64,000 nucleotides of DNA from NCBI RefSeq assembly GCF_000719345.1, contig NZ_JOFX01000020.1, positions 124,001 to 188,000 on the forward strand, written 5' to 3'. The position numbers and the translations under genes are program-made. Of the stretch, positions 7,352-15,957 are shown piece by piece. The DNA is from Streptomyces sp. NRRL F-2664 (GTDB lineage: Bacteria; Actinomycetota; Actinomycetes; Streptomycetales; Streptomycetaceae). Every line of letters starts with the position of its first letter. Positions within the stretch are counted from its first letter, which is position 1. The notes beneath the pieces are model-generated. The model did no database searches. It saw only the letters and a list, made by a program, of their open reading frames with translations, and was not told the DNA's origin.

Positions 7352-10129
7352 ATGCGTAGATCAAGAGGGCTGACTGCCGCCCTCGTACTGTCACTGGCCG
7401 GTGCGGGCACCGGTATAGGCCTGGTGCTGATGCCGCAGGCGTCCGCCATCACGGCACCGGTGGCATTCACCGCCGACGAACTGCCGACCTGGCAGCCGGA
7501 CGGCATCGTCTGGGCGATGGCCCAGGCCGAGGGCACCGTCTTCGCCGGCGGCACCTTCTCCGCCGTCCGCCCGCCCGAGGGCGTGGCGGGTGCCGAGCGG
7601 GAGGCCGTGAACTTCGTCGCGCTCGACGCCGCGACGGGCAACCCCACGTCCTGCAAGCTGGCGTTCACCATCGGCGAGGGCACCGCGACGGTGCGCACGC
7701 TGGTCGTCTCGAAGGACCAGAAGACCCTCTACGCGGGCGGCTACTTCGGCGCCGTCAACGGCACCCCGGTCTCCAGCGTCGCGGCCATCGACATCGCGAG
7801 CTGCACCCCCAAGGCAGCGTTCCACCCGGGCTTCCCCGCCACCGTGCGCGGGCTCGCGGTCACGGACGACACCCTCTACGCGGCCGGTGACTTCACCACC
7901 GTCGAGGGCCAGACCCGCGAGCGGTTCGCCGCGGTGGACGCGACCTCCGGTGCGCTCAAGCCGTTCGTCGCCAACGTCGACGAGCCGGGCCGCGCCGTCG
8001 AGGTCACCCCCGACGGCAAGAACGTGCTGCTCGGCGGCGACTTCTTCACGGTCAACAACACCAACAGCCACGCGCTGGCCGTCGTCGACGCCGCGTCCGG
8101 CGCCGTGAAGAAGACCTACAGCAACATCCCGTCGAACTCGGTCGTCAAGGACATCTCCACCGACGCCACCGGCTTCTACACGGGCAACGAGGGCTCCGGC
8201 GGCGGTGTCTTCGACGGCCGCATCGGCCTGCGTCTGAGCGACTTCACCGAGAAGTGGCGCGACCGCTGCCTCGGCGCCACCCAGTTCGTCCTGCCGTACG
8301 AGGGCGTCCTGTACAGCTCCTCGCACGCGCACGACTGCTCCACCGAGCAGGAGTTCCCCGACGGCAAGCGGCACTTCCTGCTGGCGCAGCCGACCGACCA
8401 CGAAGGCGCCGCCCCCGCGCCCGTGGACGGCTTCGTGCGCGGCCCGGGCAAGCTCGGCTGGCACCCCACGGCCAACGACGGTCTCGGCGAGGGCATCGGC
8501 CCGCGCGTGATGGCCGTGGCGCAGAAGAACGACGTCAAGTACATGTGGGTCGGCGGTGAGTTCACCCTCATCAACGGCAAGGCCCAGCAGGGTCTGACCC
8601 GCTTCGCCTCCACCGGCGACGTCGGCGCCCCGACCACCCCGGTGGTCAGCGCCTCCAGCGTCAAGCCGGGCGAGGTCCAGGTCCGCTGGCGCACCAGCTA
8701 CGACGCGGACGACAGCAAGCTCACGTACCGCATCTACCGCAACGGCTCGGCCACCCCGGCCGCCACCGTCACCGCCGGCTCGCTGGAGTGGGAGCGCCCG
8801 CAGGCCTCCTGGAGCGACACCACCGTCAAGGCCGGACAGTCGTACACCTACCGGGTGACCGCGACCGATGCCGCCGGGAACACCAGCGCTCTGTCGGCCA
8901 CCACCTCGGTGACCGTCCCGACGTCGGTCCAGTCCTACCCGAACCAGGTCCGCACCGACGGCGCCGAGCTGTACTGGCGCTACGACGACGCGGTCAGCCC
9001 GTACACGGCCGACTCCTCGGTCGCGGGCAACCGCAGCGGCATCCAGGTCAACGCCCCCGCCCTGAAGCAGTCGCCCGGCGCCGTCCCCGGCAGCACGGCG
9101 ATGGGCTTCAACGGGACCAGCCAGCAGGTGCACAGCGACCGCCGTCAGTCGGTCGGCAGCACCTTCACCATCGAGACCTGGTTCAAGACGAACACCACGC
9201 GCGGCGGCAAGCTGATCGGCTTCGGCAACAACACCACGCGCAACAGCGGCTCCTACGACCGCCACCTCTACATGACCAACACCGGTCGCCTGGTGTTCGG
9301 CGTCTACAACGGCTCGACGCGGACGGTCTCCACCGGCCTGTTCGAGACGTACAACGACAACAAGTGGCACCACGTGGTCGGCACCCAGGGCCCCGGCGGC
9401 ATCACCCTGTACGTCGACGGCCAGAACAAGGGCACGCTGAACGCCGCGAGCAACGCCACCTACGCGGGCTACTGGCACGTCGGCGGTGACAACCTCAGCA
9501 GCTGGCCGAGCCGTCCGACGAGCAACTTCTTCGCCGGTCAGCTCGACGAGACCGCCGTCTACCCGACGGCCCTCACCCAGGCCCAGGTCAAGAACCACTT
9601 CGACCTGGCCAAGGCGCCCACCGACACGGTCTCCACGGTGAAGACGACCGAGGACACCTACGTCAACCAGGGCGCCCCGAGCACCGCCTACGGCACCGCC
9701 ACCTCGCTCGCCGTGCGCGGCAGCGGCTCGCTGTACCAGTCGTACCTGCGCTTCGACCTCCCGGCCGCTCCGGCCGGACAGGTCCTGAAGTCCGCCTCGC
9801 TGCAGTTCAAGACCAGCACCCAGGCCAGTGCCGGCACCGCCGACACCGTGTCCGTGGTCCCGGTCACCGGAACCTGGAGCGGCGCGAGCACGTCGTTCAA
9901 CACCAAGCCGGCCCTCGGCGCCACCCCGCTCGGCACCATCGCGGGCGTGCCGGACGGCTCGGCGGTGCACAACGTCGAGCTGGACACCGCCGCGGTCACC
10001 GCGGTGCTGGGCAGCAGCTACAGCCTGGGCCTGACGAGCAACGGCTCCGACCCGCTGTGGATCTGGTCCTCGGAGTCCACGGCCGCGGAGGGCACTCCGC
10101 AGCTGGTCCTCACCTTCGGCGCGAAGTAG
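7352..10129 (+). CDS. secreted beta-propeller / fibronectin III / LamG / DNRLRE-domain protein
   Basis: This 925-residue extracellular protein has a signal peptide (MRRSRGLTAALVL to about residue 33). A beta-propeller-like region runs to ~420, with repeated YAGGYFGAVNG and GDFTTV-type turns. A fibronectin type III domain covers ~427-530, a LamG/concanavalin-type domain ~539-753 (FNGTSQQVHS, TIETWFKTNTT, LYVDGQNKG), and a DNRLRE/CBM96-like domain ~758-925 (TTEDTYVNQG, SYLRFDLP). These are binding modules; no catalytic motif is visible. ATG 7352 follows a G run. By context it may bind or organise the polysaccharide made by this locus, which is inference. A very strong terminator ends the unit. 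Confidence 0.8.
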   Translation: MRRSRGLTAALVLSLAGAGTGIGLVLMPQASAITAPVAFTADELPTWQPDGIVWAMAQAEGTVFAGGTFSAVRPPEGVAGAEREAVNFVALDAATGNPTSCKLAFTIGEGTATVRTLVVSKDQKTLYAGGYFGAVNGTPVSSVAAIDIASCTPKAAFHPGFPATVRGLAVTDDTLYAAGDFTTVEGQTRERFAAVDATSGALKPFVANVDEPGRAVEVTPDGKNVLLGGDFFTVNNTNSHALAVVDAASGAVKKTYSNIPSNSVVKDISTDATGFYTGNEGSGGGVFDGRIGLRLSDFTEKWRDRCLGATQFVLPYEGVLYSSSHAHDCSTEQEFPDGKRHFLLAQPTDHEGAAPAPVDGFVRGPGKLGWHPTANDGLGEGIGPRVMAVAQKNDVKYMWVGGEFTLINGKAQQGLTRFASTGDVGAPTTPVVSASSVKPGEVQVRWRTSYDADDSKLTYRIYRNGSATPAATVTAGSLEWERPQASWSDTTVKAGQSYTYRVTATDAAGNTSALSATTSVTVPTSVQSYPNQVRTDGAELYWRYDDAVSPYTADSSVAGNRSGIQVNAPALKQSPGAVPGSTAMGFNGTSQQVHSDRRQSVGSTFTIETWFKTNTTRGGKLIGFGNNTTRNSGSYDRHLYMTNTGRLVFGVYNGSTRTVSTGLFETYNDNKWHHVVGTQGPGGITLYVDGQNKGTLNAASNATYAGYWHVGGDNLSSWPSRPTSNFFAGQLDETAVYPTALTQAQVKNHFDLAKAPTDTVSTVKTTEDTYVNQGAPSTAYGTATSLAVRGSGSLYQSYLRFDLPAAPAGQVLKSASLQFKTSTQASAGTADTVSVVPVTGTWSGASTSFNTKPALGATPLGTIAGVPDGSAVHNVELDTAAVTAVLGSSYSLGLTSNGSDPLWIWSSESTAAEGTPQLVLTFGAK

Positions 10130-10157
10130 CGGCACCGAAGCAACCGCCTCCAGGAAA

Positions 10158-10187
10158 GCGGGGCCCGGCTGCGTGGCCGGGCCCCGC
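10158..10187 (+). terminator. terminator after the LamG-protein gene
   Basis: A perfect 12-bp stem (GCGGGGCCCGGC at 10158-10169, complement 10176-10187) with a 6-nt loop begins 28 bp after the stop. It is flanked by AGGAAA and TTCCT, which extend the pairing. Confidence 0.85.
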
Positions 10188-10230
10188 CTTCCTGTGCACA
10201 GCACACCCTTTTGAGTACGGGAGCCATCCG

Positions 10231-10905
10231 ATGTACCGACGCTCCGCAGCGGCTGCTGTCCTGCTCGCCGCCGCCCTGACCTTGACCGCCTGCAGCTCGG
10301 GCGGGGACGACGCCGACGCAGACGCGAAGGCTAAGCCGCCGGCCTCGTCGGCGGCCCCCGACCCGGCGGACACCCCGGCCCCGTCGGCGCCCGCCGCCGA
10401 CGCCAAGCCGACCGGCCCGGTCCTGCCCGACGCCGAACTGAAGCCGAAGACGGGCAGCTTCACCGCGCAGGAGAAGAAGTACCTCAGCGGGCGGGTCCCC
10501 GAGAAGACGGACCCGGCGGCCGTCCTGCAGAGCGGCCAGGAGTCCTGCCAGCGCGTGGCCCGCACGGCCAAGCGCGACAAGGACGCGGCGACCGGCGCCG
10601 TCATCACCGGGGAGATCCCCGGCGCCAAGGACGCGATCACGCACCTGTGCCCGGACCAGAAGCCGATCCTCGCCGCGGCGGAGAAGGGCTTCCCCGAAGG
10701 CCCCCGCCCGTCGCCCGCCGCAGGCACCTACCGGGCGCTGACCCAGGCCACGAACTGCACCTGGGAGGCGAAGGGCAAGGACGGCTCCGTCCTCGCGTCG
10801 GGCCCCGAGACCCCGCCCAAGGCCGGCGACCGGATCACGGCCGCCATCCCGGCGGGCACCGCGGAGTTCAACTCCTCCGGCTGCTACGCCTGGATCCCGG
10901 CCTAG
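10231..10905 (+). CDS. small lipoprotein of unknown function
   Basis: I do not recognise a family for this 224-residue protein. It has a lipoprotein signal peptide with lipobox LTAC (Cys ~20) and an Asp/Ala/Pro-rich linker to ~residue 75. A small domain follows with a Cys in ESCQRV and another in HLCPDQKP, and the C-terminal part carries TNCTWEAKGKDGSVLASG and SSGCYAWIP. The four extracytoplasmic cysteines could form two disulfides. The C-terminal part resembles short tails seen on other Streptomyces secreted proteins. GGGAG is seven bases ahead of ATG 10231. It is closed on both sides by terminators, so it is its own transcription unit. Confidence 0.75.
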   Translation: MYRRSAAAAVLLAAALTLTACSSGGDDADADAKAKPPASSAAPDPADTPAPSAPAADAKPTGPVLPDAELKPKTGSFTAQEKKYLSGRVPEKTDPAAVLQSGQESCQRVARTAKRDKDAATGAVITGEIPGAKDAITHLCPDQKPILAAAEKGFPEGPRPSPAAGTYRALTQATNCTWEAKGKDGSVLASGPETPPKAGDRITAAIPAGTAEFNSSGCYAWIPA

Positions 10906-10938
10906 CACCCGGAGCGCGCACCGCCGCAGACCCCAAGG

Positions 10939-10976
10939 ACGCCCCGCAGGACCGCACTTCCGGACCTGCGGGGCGT
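10939..10976 (+). terminator. terminator after the lipoprotein gene
   Basis: A 12-bp perfect stem (ACGCCCCGCAGG, 10939-10950; complement 10965-10976) with a 14-nt loop is followed by TTTTC. This is an intrinsic terminator of classical form. Confidence 0.9.
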
Positions 10977-11036
10977 TTTCGTACCCGATACGCGGGTAGC
11001 CGCGCGGTCACAGTCACCACACCGGAAGGCGGACCC

Positions 11037-11252
11037 ATGGGCATCGGCGGATGCATAGGCCTGATCGTGGTGGGCGCCATCCTCACCTTCGCCAGCGACT
11101 GGGAGATGGAGAGCGTCAACCTCGACCTGGTCGGCCTGATCATGATGGCGGTGGGCGGGATCGGCCTCGCCGTCTACACCAGCATCTACAAGCGGCGGCG
11201 GGCGGCCGGCGCGATCCCGGTGGTCGAGGAGCACCGCCGGGACGTCATCTGA
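11037..11252 (+). CDS. DUF6458-like two-helix membrane protein
   Basis: This 71-residue protein has two hydrophobic helices (IGLIVVGAILTFA and LVGLIMMAVGGIGLAVYTS) joined by an acidic loop (DWEMESVNLD), and an Arg/Lys-rich cytoplasmic tail. The pattern matches the small actinobacterial DUF6458 family as I remember it; its function is unknown. GGAAGG precedes ATG 11037. It lies tail-to-tail with the glycosyltransferase gene, 15 bp apart. Confidence 0.75.
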   Translation: MGIGGCIGLIVVGAILTFASDWEMESVNLDLVGLIMMAVGGIGLAVYTSIYKRRRAAGAIPVVEEHRRDVI

Positions 11253-11267
11253 CCCGACGGCGCACCC

Positions 11268-12395
11268 TCACCGGCCGCGGGCAGCCCCGTACACGGGCAG
11301 CAGCGCGTCGAGGACCGCGTCCATGGAGAAGGAGGCCGCGGCCAGCTCCCGCGCGGCCAGCGAGGCCGTGCGGCCCGCCTCCGGGTCGAGCAGTTCCAGG
11401 ACGGCGGCGGCCACGCCCGCAGGTCCGGGCTCGACCGCACGACCCGCCCCCGTCCGCGCGATGTCCCGCGCCAACCCGTTGGAGTGGGTCACGACGGAGG
11501 GGACACCTACGGAGAGGGCCTCCAGAACGGACATCGGGAACGGCTCGTCCACCGAGGGCAGCACGTAGACGTGGGCCCGGCGCAGCTCGGCCAGCACCTG
11601 CTCGCCGGACAGCGCCCCGGGGACCGTGAACCGGTCCGACAGGCCCAGGCCCGCGATCCGGGCGCGTACGGCTCCCAGTTCGCCCTCGTCCGGGCCCGCC
11701 ACGACGAAGTGCGCGTCCGGGTGCTCCGCGAGCACCGCGGGGGCCGCGTCCACGAAGTCCACCGGCCGCTTGCGGGCCTGCAGGCGCGCGGAGTACAGCA
11801 CGCGCGGCGCCCCCTCGGGCGCGGGCCGCGCCTCCTGCGCGGGGGTGCCGTTGACGAGCCGGACCGCGTTCGCCAACGGCCCGCCGACCACCGCGTCCAG
11901 GCCCTCCCGCTCGTGGGGGGTCAGGTACAGCACGGTGTCCGCGCCGCGCAGCAGCCGGCGTACCGCCACCGCGTCCAGGACCTTCGCCAGGAGCTTGTCG
12001 CTGGGGTCCACCATGCCGTGGGTCTGCAGCACCAGCGGCCTGCCCGCGCGCAGCGCCGCCAGCGCCACCGGCAGGGTCACCAGGTCGCGCGCCAGGTGGA
12101 CGTGCACCACGTCGGCGTCGCGCACCAGGCGTCCGGCGGAGGCCAGCAGGGCCGGCGAGGTCATCCCGCTGAAGCCGAGGGGCAGCAGCCGGCGGGCCGG
12201 GAACAGTTTCGCCGGTACCCCCTCCACCGAGGTGGGCCACGCGTCGAAGCCGTCGCCCAGCGCCAGCAGCCGCGCCTCGTGGCCCCGGGCCCGCAGTCCC
12301 TTGGCCAGGTTCAGTGCGACCCGCACCGGCCCCCCGAAGGCGTGCGAGGGGGAGTGCAGGGTGACGGCGTGCAGGACTCTCATCGCGGCACTCAC
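11268..12395 (-). CDS. GT4-family glycosyltransferase
   Basis: This cytoplasmic retaining glycosyltransferase (375 aa) has the GT-B fold. The N-terminal acceptor domain has VTLHSPSHAFGGPVRVALNL. The C-terminal donor domain carries VLYSARLQARKRP and the EX7E motif in EPFPMSVLEALSVGVPS. I prefer GTG 12395 over ATG 12383: its GTGA overlaps the stop of the upstream acyltransferase gene, and a GGAGG-like site lies at the right distance. The two genes should be translationally coupled, so the transferase and acyltransferase probably act on the same repeat unit. Donor sugar is unknown; GDP-fucose is possible given gmd/fcl but unproven. Confidence 0.85.
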   Translation of the reverse strand: MSAAMRVLHAVTLHSPSHAFGGPVRVALNLAKGLRARGHEARLLALGDGFDAWPTSVEGVPAKLFPARRLLPLGFSGMTSPALLASAGRLVRDADVVHVHLARDLVTLPVALAALRAGRPLVLQTHGMVDPSDKLLAKVLDAVAVRRLLRGADTVLYLTPHEREGLDAVVGGPLANAVRLVNGTPAQEARPAPEGAPRVLYSARLQARKRPVDFVDAAPAVLAEHPDAHFVVAGPDEGELGAVRARIAGLGLSDRFTVPGALSGEQVLAELRRAHVYVLPSVDEPFPMSVLEALSVGVPSVVTHSNGLARDIARTGAGRAVEPGPAGVAAAVLELLDPEAGRTASLAARELAAASFSMDAVLDALLPVYGAARGR

Positions 12396-12931
12396 TTCGG
12401 CTCCTCCACCGGGCGGCGCCGCCCGTCCTGCGTCTGCAGGGTCAACTCCGGCAGGTCCTTGTGCACGACGGCGCCCGCGCCCGCGACAGCGCACCGGCCG
12501 ACGGTCACCCCGGCCAGCACGGTCGCCCGTACCGCCACCCAGGCGCCGTCCTCGACGGTGATCGGCGCGTTGCGGTAGCGGAAGTCGGCGGCCCGGTGGT
12601 CGTGCGAGCCGGTGCACAGCATCGCCTCCTGCGAGAGGCAGACGTGCGAACCGATCGTCACCGGCTCCAGGTTCAGCACCCAGGCGCCCTCGCCGATCCA
12701 CGCGTGGTCCCCCACGGTGAGCTTCCACGGCCACAGCACGCGGACCCTGTGCCGGATCAGCACCCCCTCGCCGATCTTCGCCCCGAAGGCCCGCAACAGC
12801 GAGACCCGCAGCCGGGCCGGACAGAACCAGGCCATGAAGACCGTGTTCATCACGGCGAACCAGAGCACCTGCGTCAGCAGCCCGCGCCCCTTGTCGTACC
12901 CGGCCAGCGTGAAGGAAGGAAGATCACGCAA
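12392..12931 (-). CDS. WcaF-like hexapeptide-repeat acyltransferase
   Basis: This 179-residue left-handed beta-helix acyltransferase is of the putative colanic acid acetyltransferase (WcaF) type. It opens with RDLPSFTLAGYDKGRG and continues with FAVMNTVFMAWFCP, RVSLLRAFGAKIGEGV and hexapeptide turns (WIGEGAWVLNLEPVTIG, GAWVAVRATVLAGVTVG). A His-rich loop (TGSHDHRAADF) fits an acetyl-CoA-dependent site. The start is uncertain: TTG 12931 matches the family start, while an in-frame ATG 13012 would add 27 unusual residues. It should O-acetylate a sugar of the repeat unit. It heads a two-gene unit with the glycosyltransferase and is divergent from the putative polymerase gene. Confidence 0.8.
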   Translation of the reverse strand: MRDLPSFTLAGYDKGRGLLTQVLWFAVMNTVFMAWFCPARLRVSLLRAFGAKIGEGVLIRHRVRVLWPWKLTVGDHAWIGEGAWVLNLEPVTIGSHVCLSQEAMLCTGSHDHRAADFRYRNAPITVEDGAWVAVRATVLAGVTVGRCAVAGAGAVVHKDLPELTLQTQDGRRRPVEEPK

Positions 12932-13029
12932 CAGAAGCCCCCATCGTGCTCGCGGCCGCGGCCTCCCCGGGCGCGGCCCGCTCAGACTAGACTGCGCGCG
13001 GACCAGGCACATCGGGTGGGGGCGGCGCA

Positions 13030-14553
13030 GTGACGACGGACATACGCAAGCCCGCCGCGACTCCCGCCAGGCCGGTCGTCCCGTCCCCCTTCGAGGACGA
13101 GAGCATGTGGGGCCGCGAGACCCTTCCGCGCACCCTGCTCTCCCGTGCCCTGTCCGTACCGCTCGCGCTCGGCTTCACCGTCTTCCTGCCGCTGTTCGTC
13201 GCCGTCCAGACCGGCGCCGGCGCCCGCGACGCGGCCTTCTGGCTCCAGCTGCTGCTCACCATGTACGCGGGCGCCCGGCTCTCCGCGATGGTGCTCACCA
13301 GCCGGCGCAAGCTGCTCCAGGGCTCCTTCTGGCTGTTCGTCTACATGGCCATGGGCGTGGCCCCGCTCGCGCAGGCCGTCCTCGGGCAGGTCCCGACGCC
13401 GGTCGTCGGCCCGCGCTCCGACCTGACCGCCGCCATCGGGCTGGTACTGCTCGGGTGCACGGCCTTCGACGTCGGCGTGCTGCTGGCCCGGCACCGGCCG
13501 GCCGGCCGCGCCGGCGGCTCCCAGAAGGAGTCGAAGCCGGTCATGGCGCACCGGCGCCGGCTCCAGCTGCTGACGGTCCTGTCGTTCCTGTGCAGCGCCG
13601 CCTTCATCATGAAACTGGGCGGCCCCGCCGTCTTCTTCTCCAGCCGCCAGGAGATCATCGCCGGCATCCAGGAGGCGGGCGTCTCCAACGGCGACGGCCA
13701 GGCGGGCCAAGCCCTGCTGCGCGGCTTCGGCACCGTGCCGGCCCTGCTCTCGCTGCTGCTGTACACGCGCTGGCTGATCACTTCGAAGTTCGCCCGCCGC
13801 AAGGTGTCGATCATCGTCACGTGGGCGGCGCTCGCGGGCCTCAACCTGGTCGTCAACAACCCCATCTCGAACCCGCGGTACTGGTTCCTGACGGTCATGT
13901 TCGCGCTGCTCTTCACCGTGTTCCCGGTGAGCGCGGCCATGTACCGGGTGGCCCTGTCGATGGCGGTGGTCGTCGCCCTGCTGATCTTCCCGTTCGCGGA
14001 CCGCTTCCGCTACGACGAGAAGAACTACCGGCCGGTGGAGACCACGTCCTTCCTGGAGCCGATGGCGCTGAAGGACTACGACCAGATCGGCATGTTCGCG
14101 AACACCATCACCTTCTCGGAGTCGGGCCCCGGGCACTACTACGGGCGCCAGTTGGCCGGGTCGATCTTCTTCGCGGTGCCCAGGTCGGTCTGGGAGGGCA
14201 AGCCGAGGGACACGGGCGTGATGGTCGGCCAGTGGATGGGCACGGTCAACACCAACCTCTCCTCGCCGATCTGGGCGGAACTGTGGCTGGACTTCGGGCC
14301 GCTGGGGATGGGGGCCGGGCTGCTGGGCATGGGGTACGCCGCCGCCCGCGTCGACCGGCGCTACGCGAAACGGGCCACGCGGCGGGCGCCGCCGGGCAGC
14401 CTGATCTCGGTGGTCGTCCCGCTGGTCGCGGGCTACTCCTTCATCCTGCTGCGCGGACCGCTGCTCCAGGCGTCGGGCCGGGTCGCGATCGCGGCCCTCT
14501 GCCTGGCGCTGGTCGCGACCTACCGCACGGACAGGTCCACCACCCTCCGCTGA
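13030..14553 (+). CDS. multi-spanning membrane protein, probable polysaccharide polymerase (Wzy-like)
   Basis: This 507-residue protein has about ten hydrophobic segments and a long extracytoplasmic loop region (~330-400) with FRYDEKNYRPVETT and NTITFSESGPGHYYG. NNPISNPRYWF lies before a membrane helix, similar to O-antigen/oligosaccharide repeat-unit polymerases. Polymerases of this class diverge strongly and are usually assigned by topology and context; both fit here, next to glycosyltransferases, a flippase and a Wzz-like protein. GTG 13030 follows a G-rich ribosome site. An O-antigen-ligase-like protein is the alternative. Confidence 0.6.
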   Translation: MTTDIRKPAATPARPVVPSPFEDESMWGRETLPRTLLSRALSVPLALGFTVFLPLFVAVQTGAGARDAAFWLQLLLTMYAGARLSAMVLTSRRKLLQGSFWLFVYMAMGVAPLAQAVLGQVPTPVVGPRSDLTAAIGLVLLGCTAFDVGVLLARHRPAGRAGGSQKESKPVMAHRRRLQLLTVLSFLCSAAFIMKLGGPAVFFSSRQEIIAGIQEAGVSNGDGQAGQALLRGFGTVPALLSLLLYTRWLITSKFARRKVSIIVTWAALAGLNLVVNNPISNPRYWFLTVMFALLFTVFPVSAAMYRVALSMAVVVALLIFPFADRFRYDEKNYRPVETTSFLEPMALKDYDQIGMFANTITFSESGPGHYYGRQLAGSIFFAVPRSVWEGKPRDTGVMVGQWMGTVNTNLSSPIWAELWLDFGPLGMGAGLLGMGYAAARVDRRYAKRATRRAPPGSLISVVVPLVAGYSFILLRGPLLQASGRVAIAALCLALVATYRTDRSTTLR

Positions 14554-14589
14554 CCTACCGCCGGTCCCGTCCCGCCCCCGCCCCCTGCC

Positions 14590-14684
14590 GGGGCTCCGCC
14601 CCGGACCCTGCGCCTCAATCGCCGGCGGGGCTGGATGGGGCCGGGCGGCCGGGTGTCCCAGCCTCGCCGGCGTTCGAGGCGCGG
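14590..14684. repeat. dispersed GC-rich intergenic repeat, copy 1
   Basis: GGGGCTCCGCCCCGGACC (14590-14607) is the exact reverse complement of 52295-52312. The CCAGCCTCGCCGGCGTTCGA stretch starting at 14658 is near-identical to one starting at 52225. As I recall, this element recurs between Streptomyces genes. Confidence 0.7.
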
Positions 14685-14690
14685 GTCCGG
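14601..14690. terminator. long inverted repeat acting as bidirectional terminator
   Basis: The arms at 14601-14634 and 14658-14690 are largely complementary (CCGGACCC...GCGCCTC / GAGGCGCGGGTCCGG) and fill the gap between convergent genes ending at 14553 and 14728. Parts of it recur at 52.2 kb; see the repeat entries. Confidence 0.7.
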
Positions 14691-14727
14691 GCAGCGCCCG
14701 GGGGACACGCCCGCGCGGCGGCGGCGG

Positions 14728-15957
14728 TCAGGCCGCGGAGGCCGGCAGGGGCTCGCGGTCCTGCGCAGCGGGGACGCGCAGGCGGGCGACCCGAAGCCAG
14801 GCGGCCAGAGCCTTGAGCGCGGAGCCGGCCGCCAAGGCCCACGCGGCACCCGCCACCCCCCACACCGCGTAGCCCCCCAGCAGCAGCCCCACCGACAGCA
14901 GCGAGAACACCACCTGCAGGGACAAGGTGGCCTTCGGGGCCAGGACGCGCAGGGTCAGCAGCGCGCACGTCCCCAGCCCCATGACCGCGTACTGCGCCCC
15001 CGTCGCCGGCAGCAGCGCGGACGCCGCCGCCCAGGTGTCACCGAGCAGTTCCCGGCCCAGCCGGTCCGGCAGCAGGTACAGCGCCGTCCCCCAGCCCGCG
15101 CCGACCGCCGCCAGCAGCAGCCCCAGCGCAGCCGTCGCCCGCACCGTGGCCCGCTTGCCGCCGAGGCGCCCGAGCACCGGCGGCCCGAACGCGTTCGCCG
15201 AGTTGAACAGCACGTTCAGCGGCCCGAAGAGCGTCGTCGCACCCCGCAGCGCACCGACCGCCAGCGGCGTCGCGAAGACGCCGAGGCCCAGCACGGCGAG
15301 CTGGCTGGAGCCGTTGCCCACCGCGAACTCGACGACGAACCGCTGTCCCAGGTGCCCGCGCCGCAGGTACGGCCGCAGGTCACCGCGGCGGCCGCGGACG
15401 TACGGCCGCAGCAGCCACAGCCCCACCGCCAGGGCCGGCAGTGCGGACAGGCCCCACACGAGCACCAACCGCCCGGCGGAGGCCCCTTCGGGCTGCACGG
15501 CCAGCGCGGCGACCACGCACAGCAGGCGCAGCGCGTCCGCGGCGAGCGCCCGCTCGGGGGCGCGCAGCGCGGAGAAGCAGTAGCGCAGCCCGTCCTGGAG
15601 GAGCACCAGGGGCAGCACCGCGCCCAGCGCGAGGAAGGCCTGCCCGGTGGCCCCCGGCAGCGCCAGGCCCACCACCGCGAGCAGGACGCCCACGGCGGCG
15701 GAGGCGGCCGCGGTGAAGCCGGCGGCCGACCGGCAGGCCGCACCGAGCCCGTCGCCCTTCTCCAGGACCAGGCTCTGGCCGACGTAGGCCATGTTCAGCC
15801 CGAGGAGCACGCTGAAGGCCACGTACACCATCGAGAAGTCGGCGAAGGCGGAGGCCGAGGACAGCCGGGCGGCCAGCACCAGCACCAGGATGTTGGTGGC
15901 GCTGGAGGCCGCCTGGTCCAGGACCGAGGCGGCGGCGGCGAGGCCGCGTCGGCTCAC
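14728..15957 (-). CDS. Wzx-like polysaccharide flippase
   Basis: This 409-residue protein of the MATE/polysaccharide-export superfamily has about twelve hydrophobic segments. It starts with SRRGLAAAASVLDQAASSATNILVLVLAARL, the usual opening of Wzx/RfbX-type flippases, and contains FADFSMVYVAF and a Gly/Ser-rich half-molecule boundary. It should move undecaprenyl-linked repeat units across the membrane. The GTG at 15957 overlaps the stop of the upstream Wzz-like gene by four bases (GTGA), so the two are translationally coupled. It is the last gene of a three-gene unit read leftward from 18.97 kb. Confidence 0.8.
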   Translation of the reverse strand: MSRRGLAAAASVLDQAASSATNILVLVLAARLSSASAFADFSMVYVAFSVLLGLNMAYVGQSLVLEKGDGLGAACRSAAGFTAAASAAVGVLLAVVGLALPGATGQAFLALGAVLPLVLLQDGLRYCFSALRAPERALAADALRLLCVVAALAVQPEGASAGRLVLVWGLSALPALAVGLWLLRPYVRGRRGDLRPYLRRGHLGQRFVVEFAVGNGSSQLAVLGLGVFATPLAVGALRGATTLFGPLNVLFNSANAFGPPVLGRLGGKRATVRATAALGLLLAAVGAGWGTALYLLPDRLGRELLGDTWAAASALLPATGAQYAVMGLGTCALLTLRVLAPKATLSLQVVFSLLSVGLLLGGYAVWGVAGAAWALAAGSALKALAAWLRVARLRVPAAQDREPLPASAA

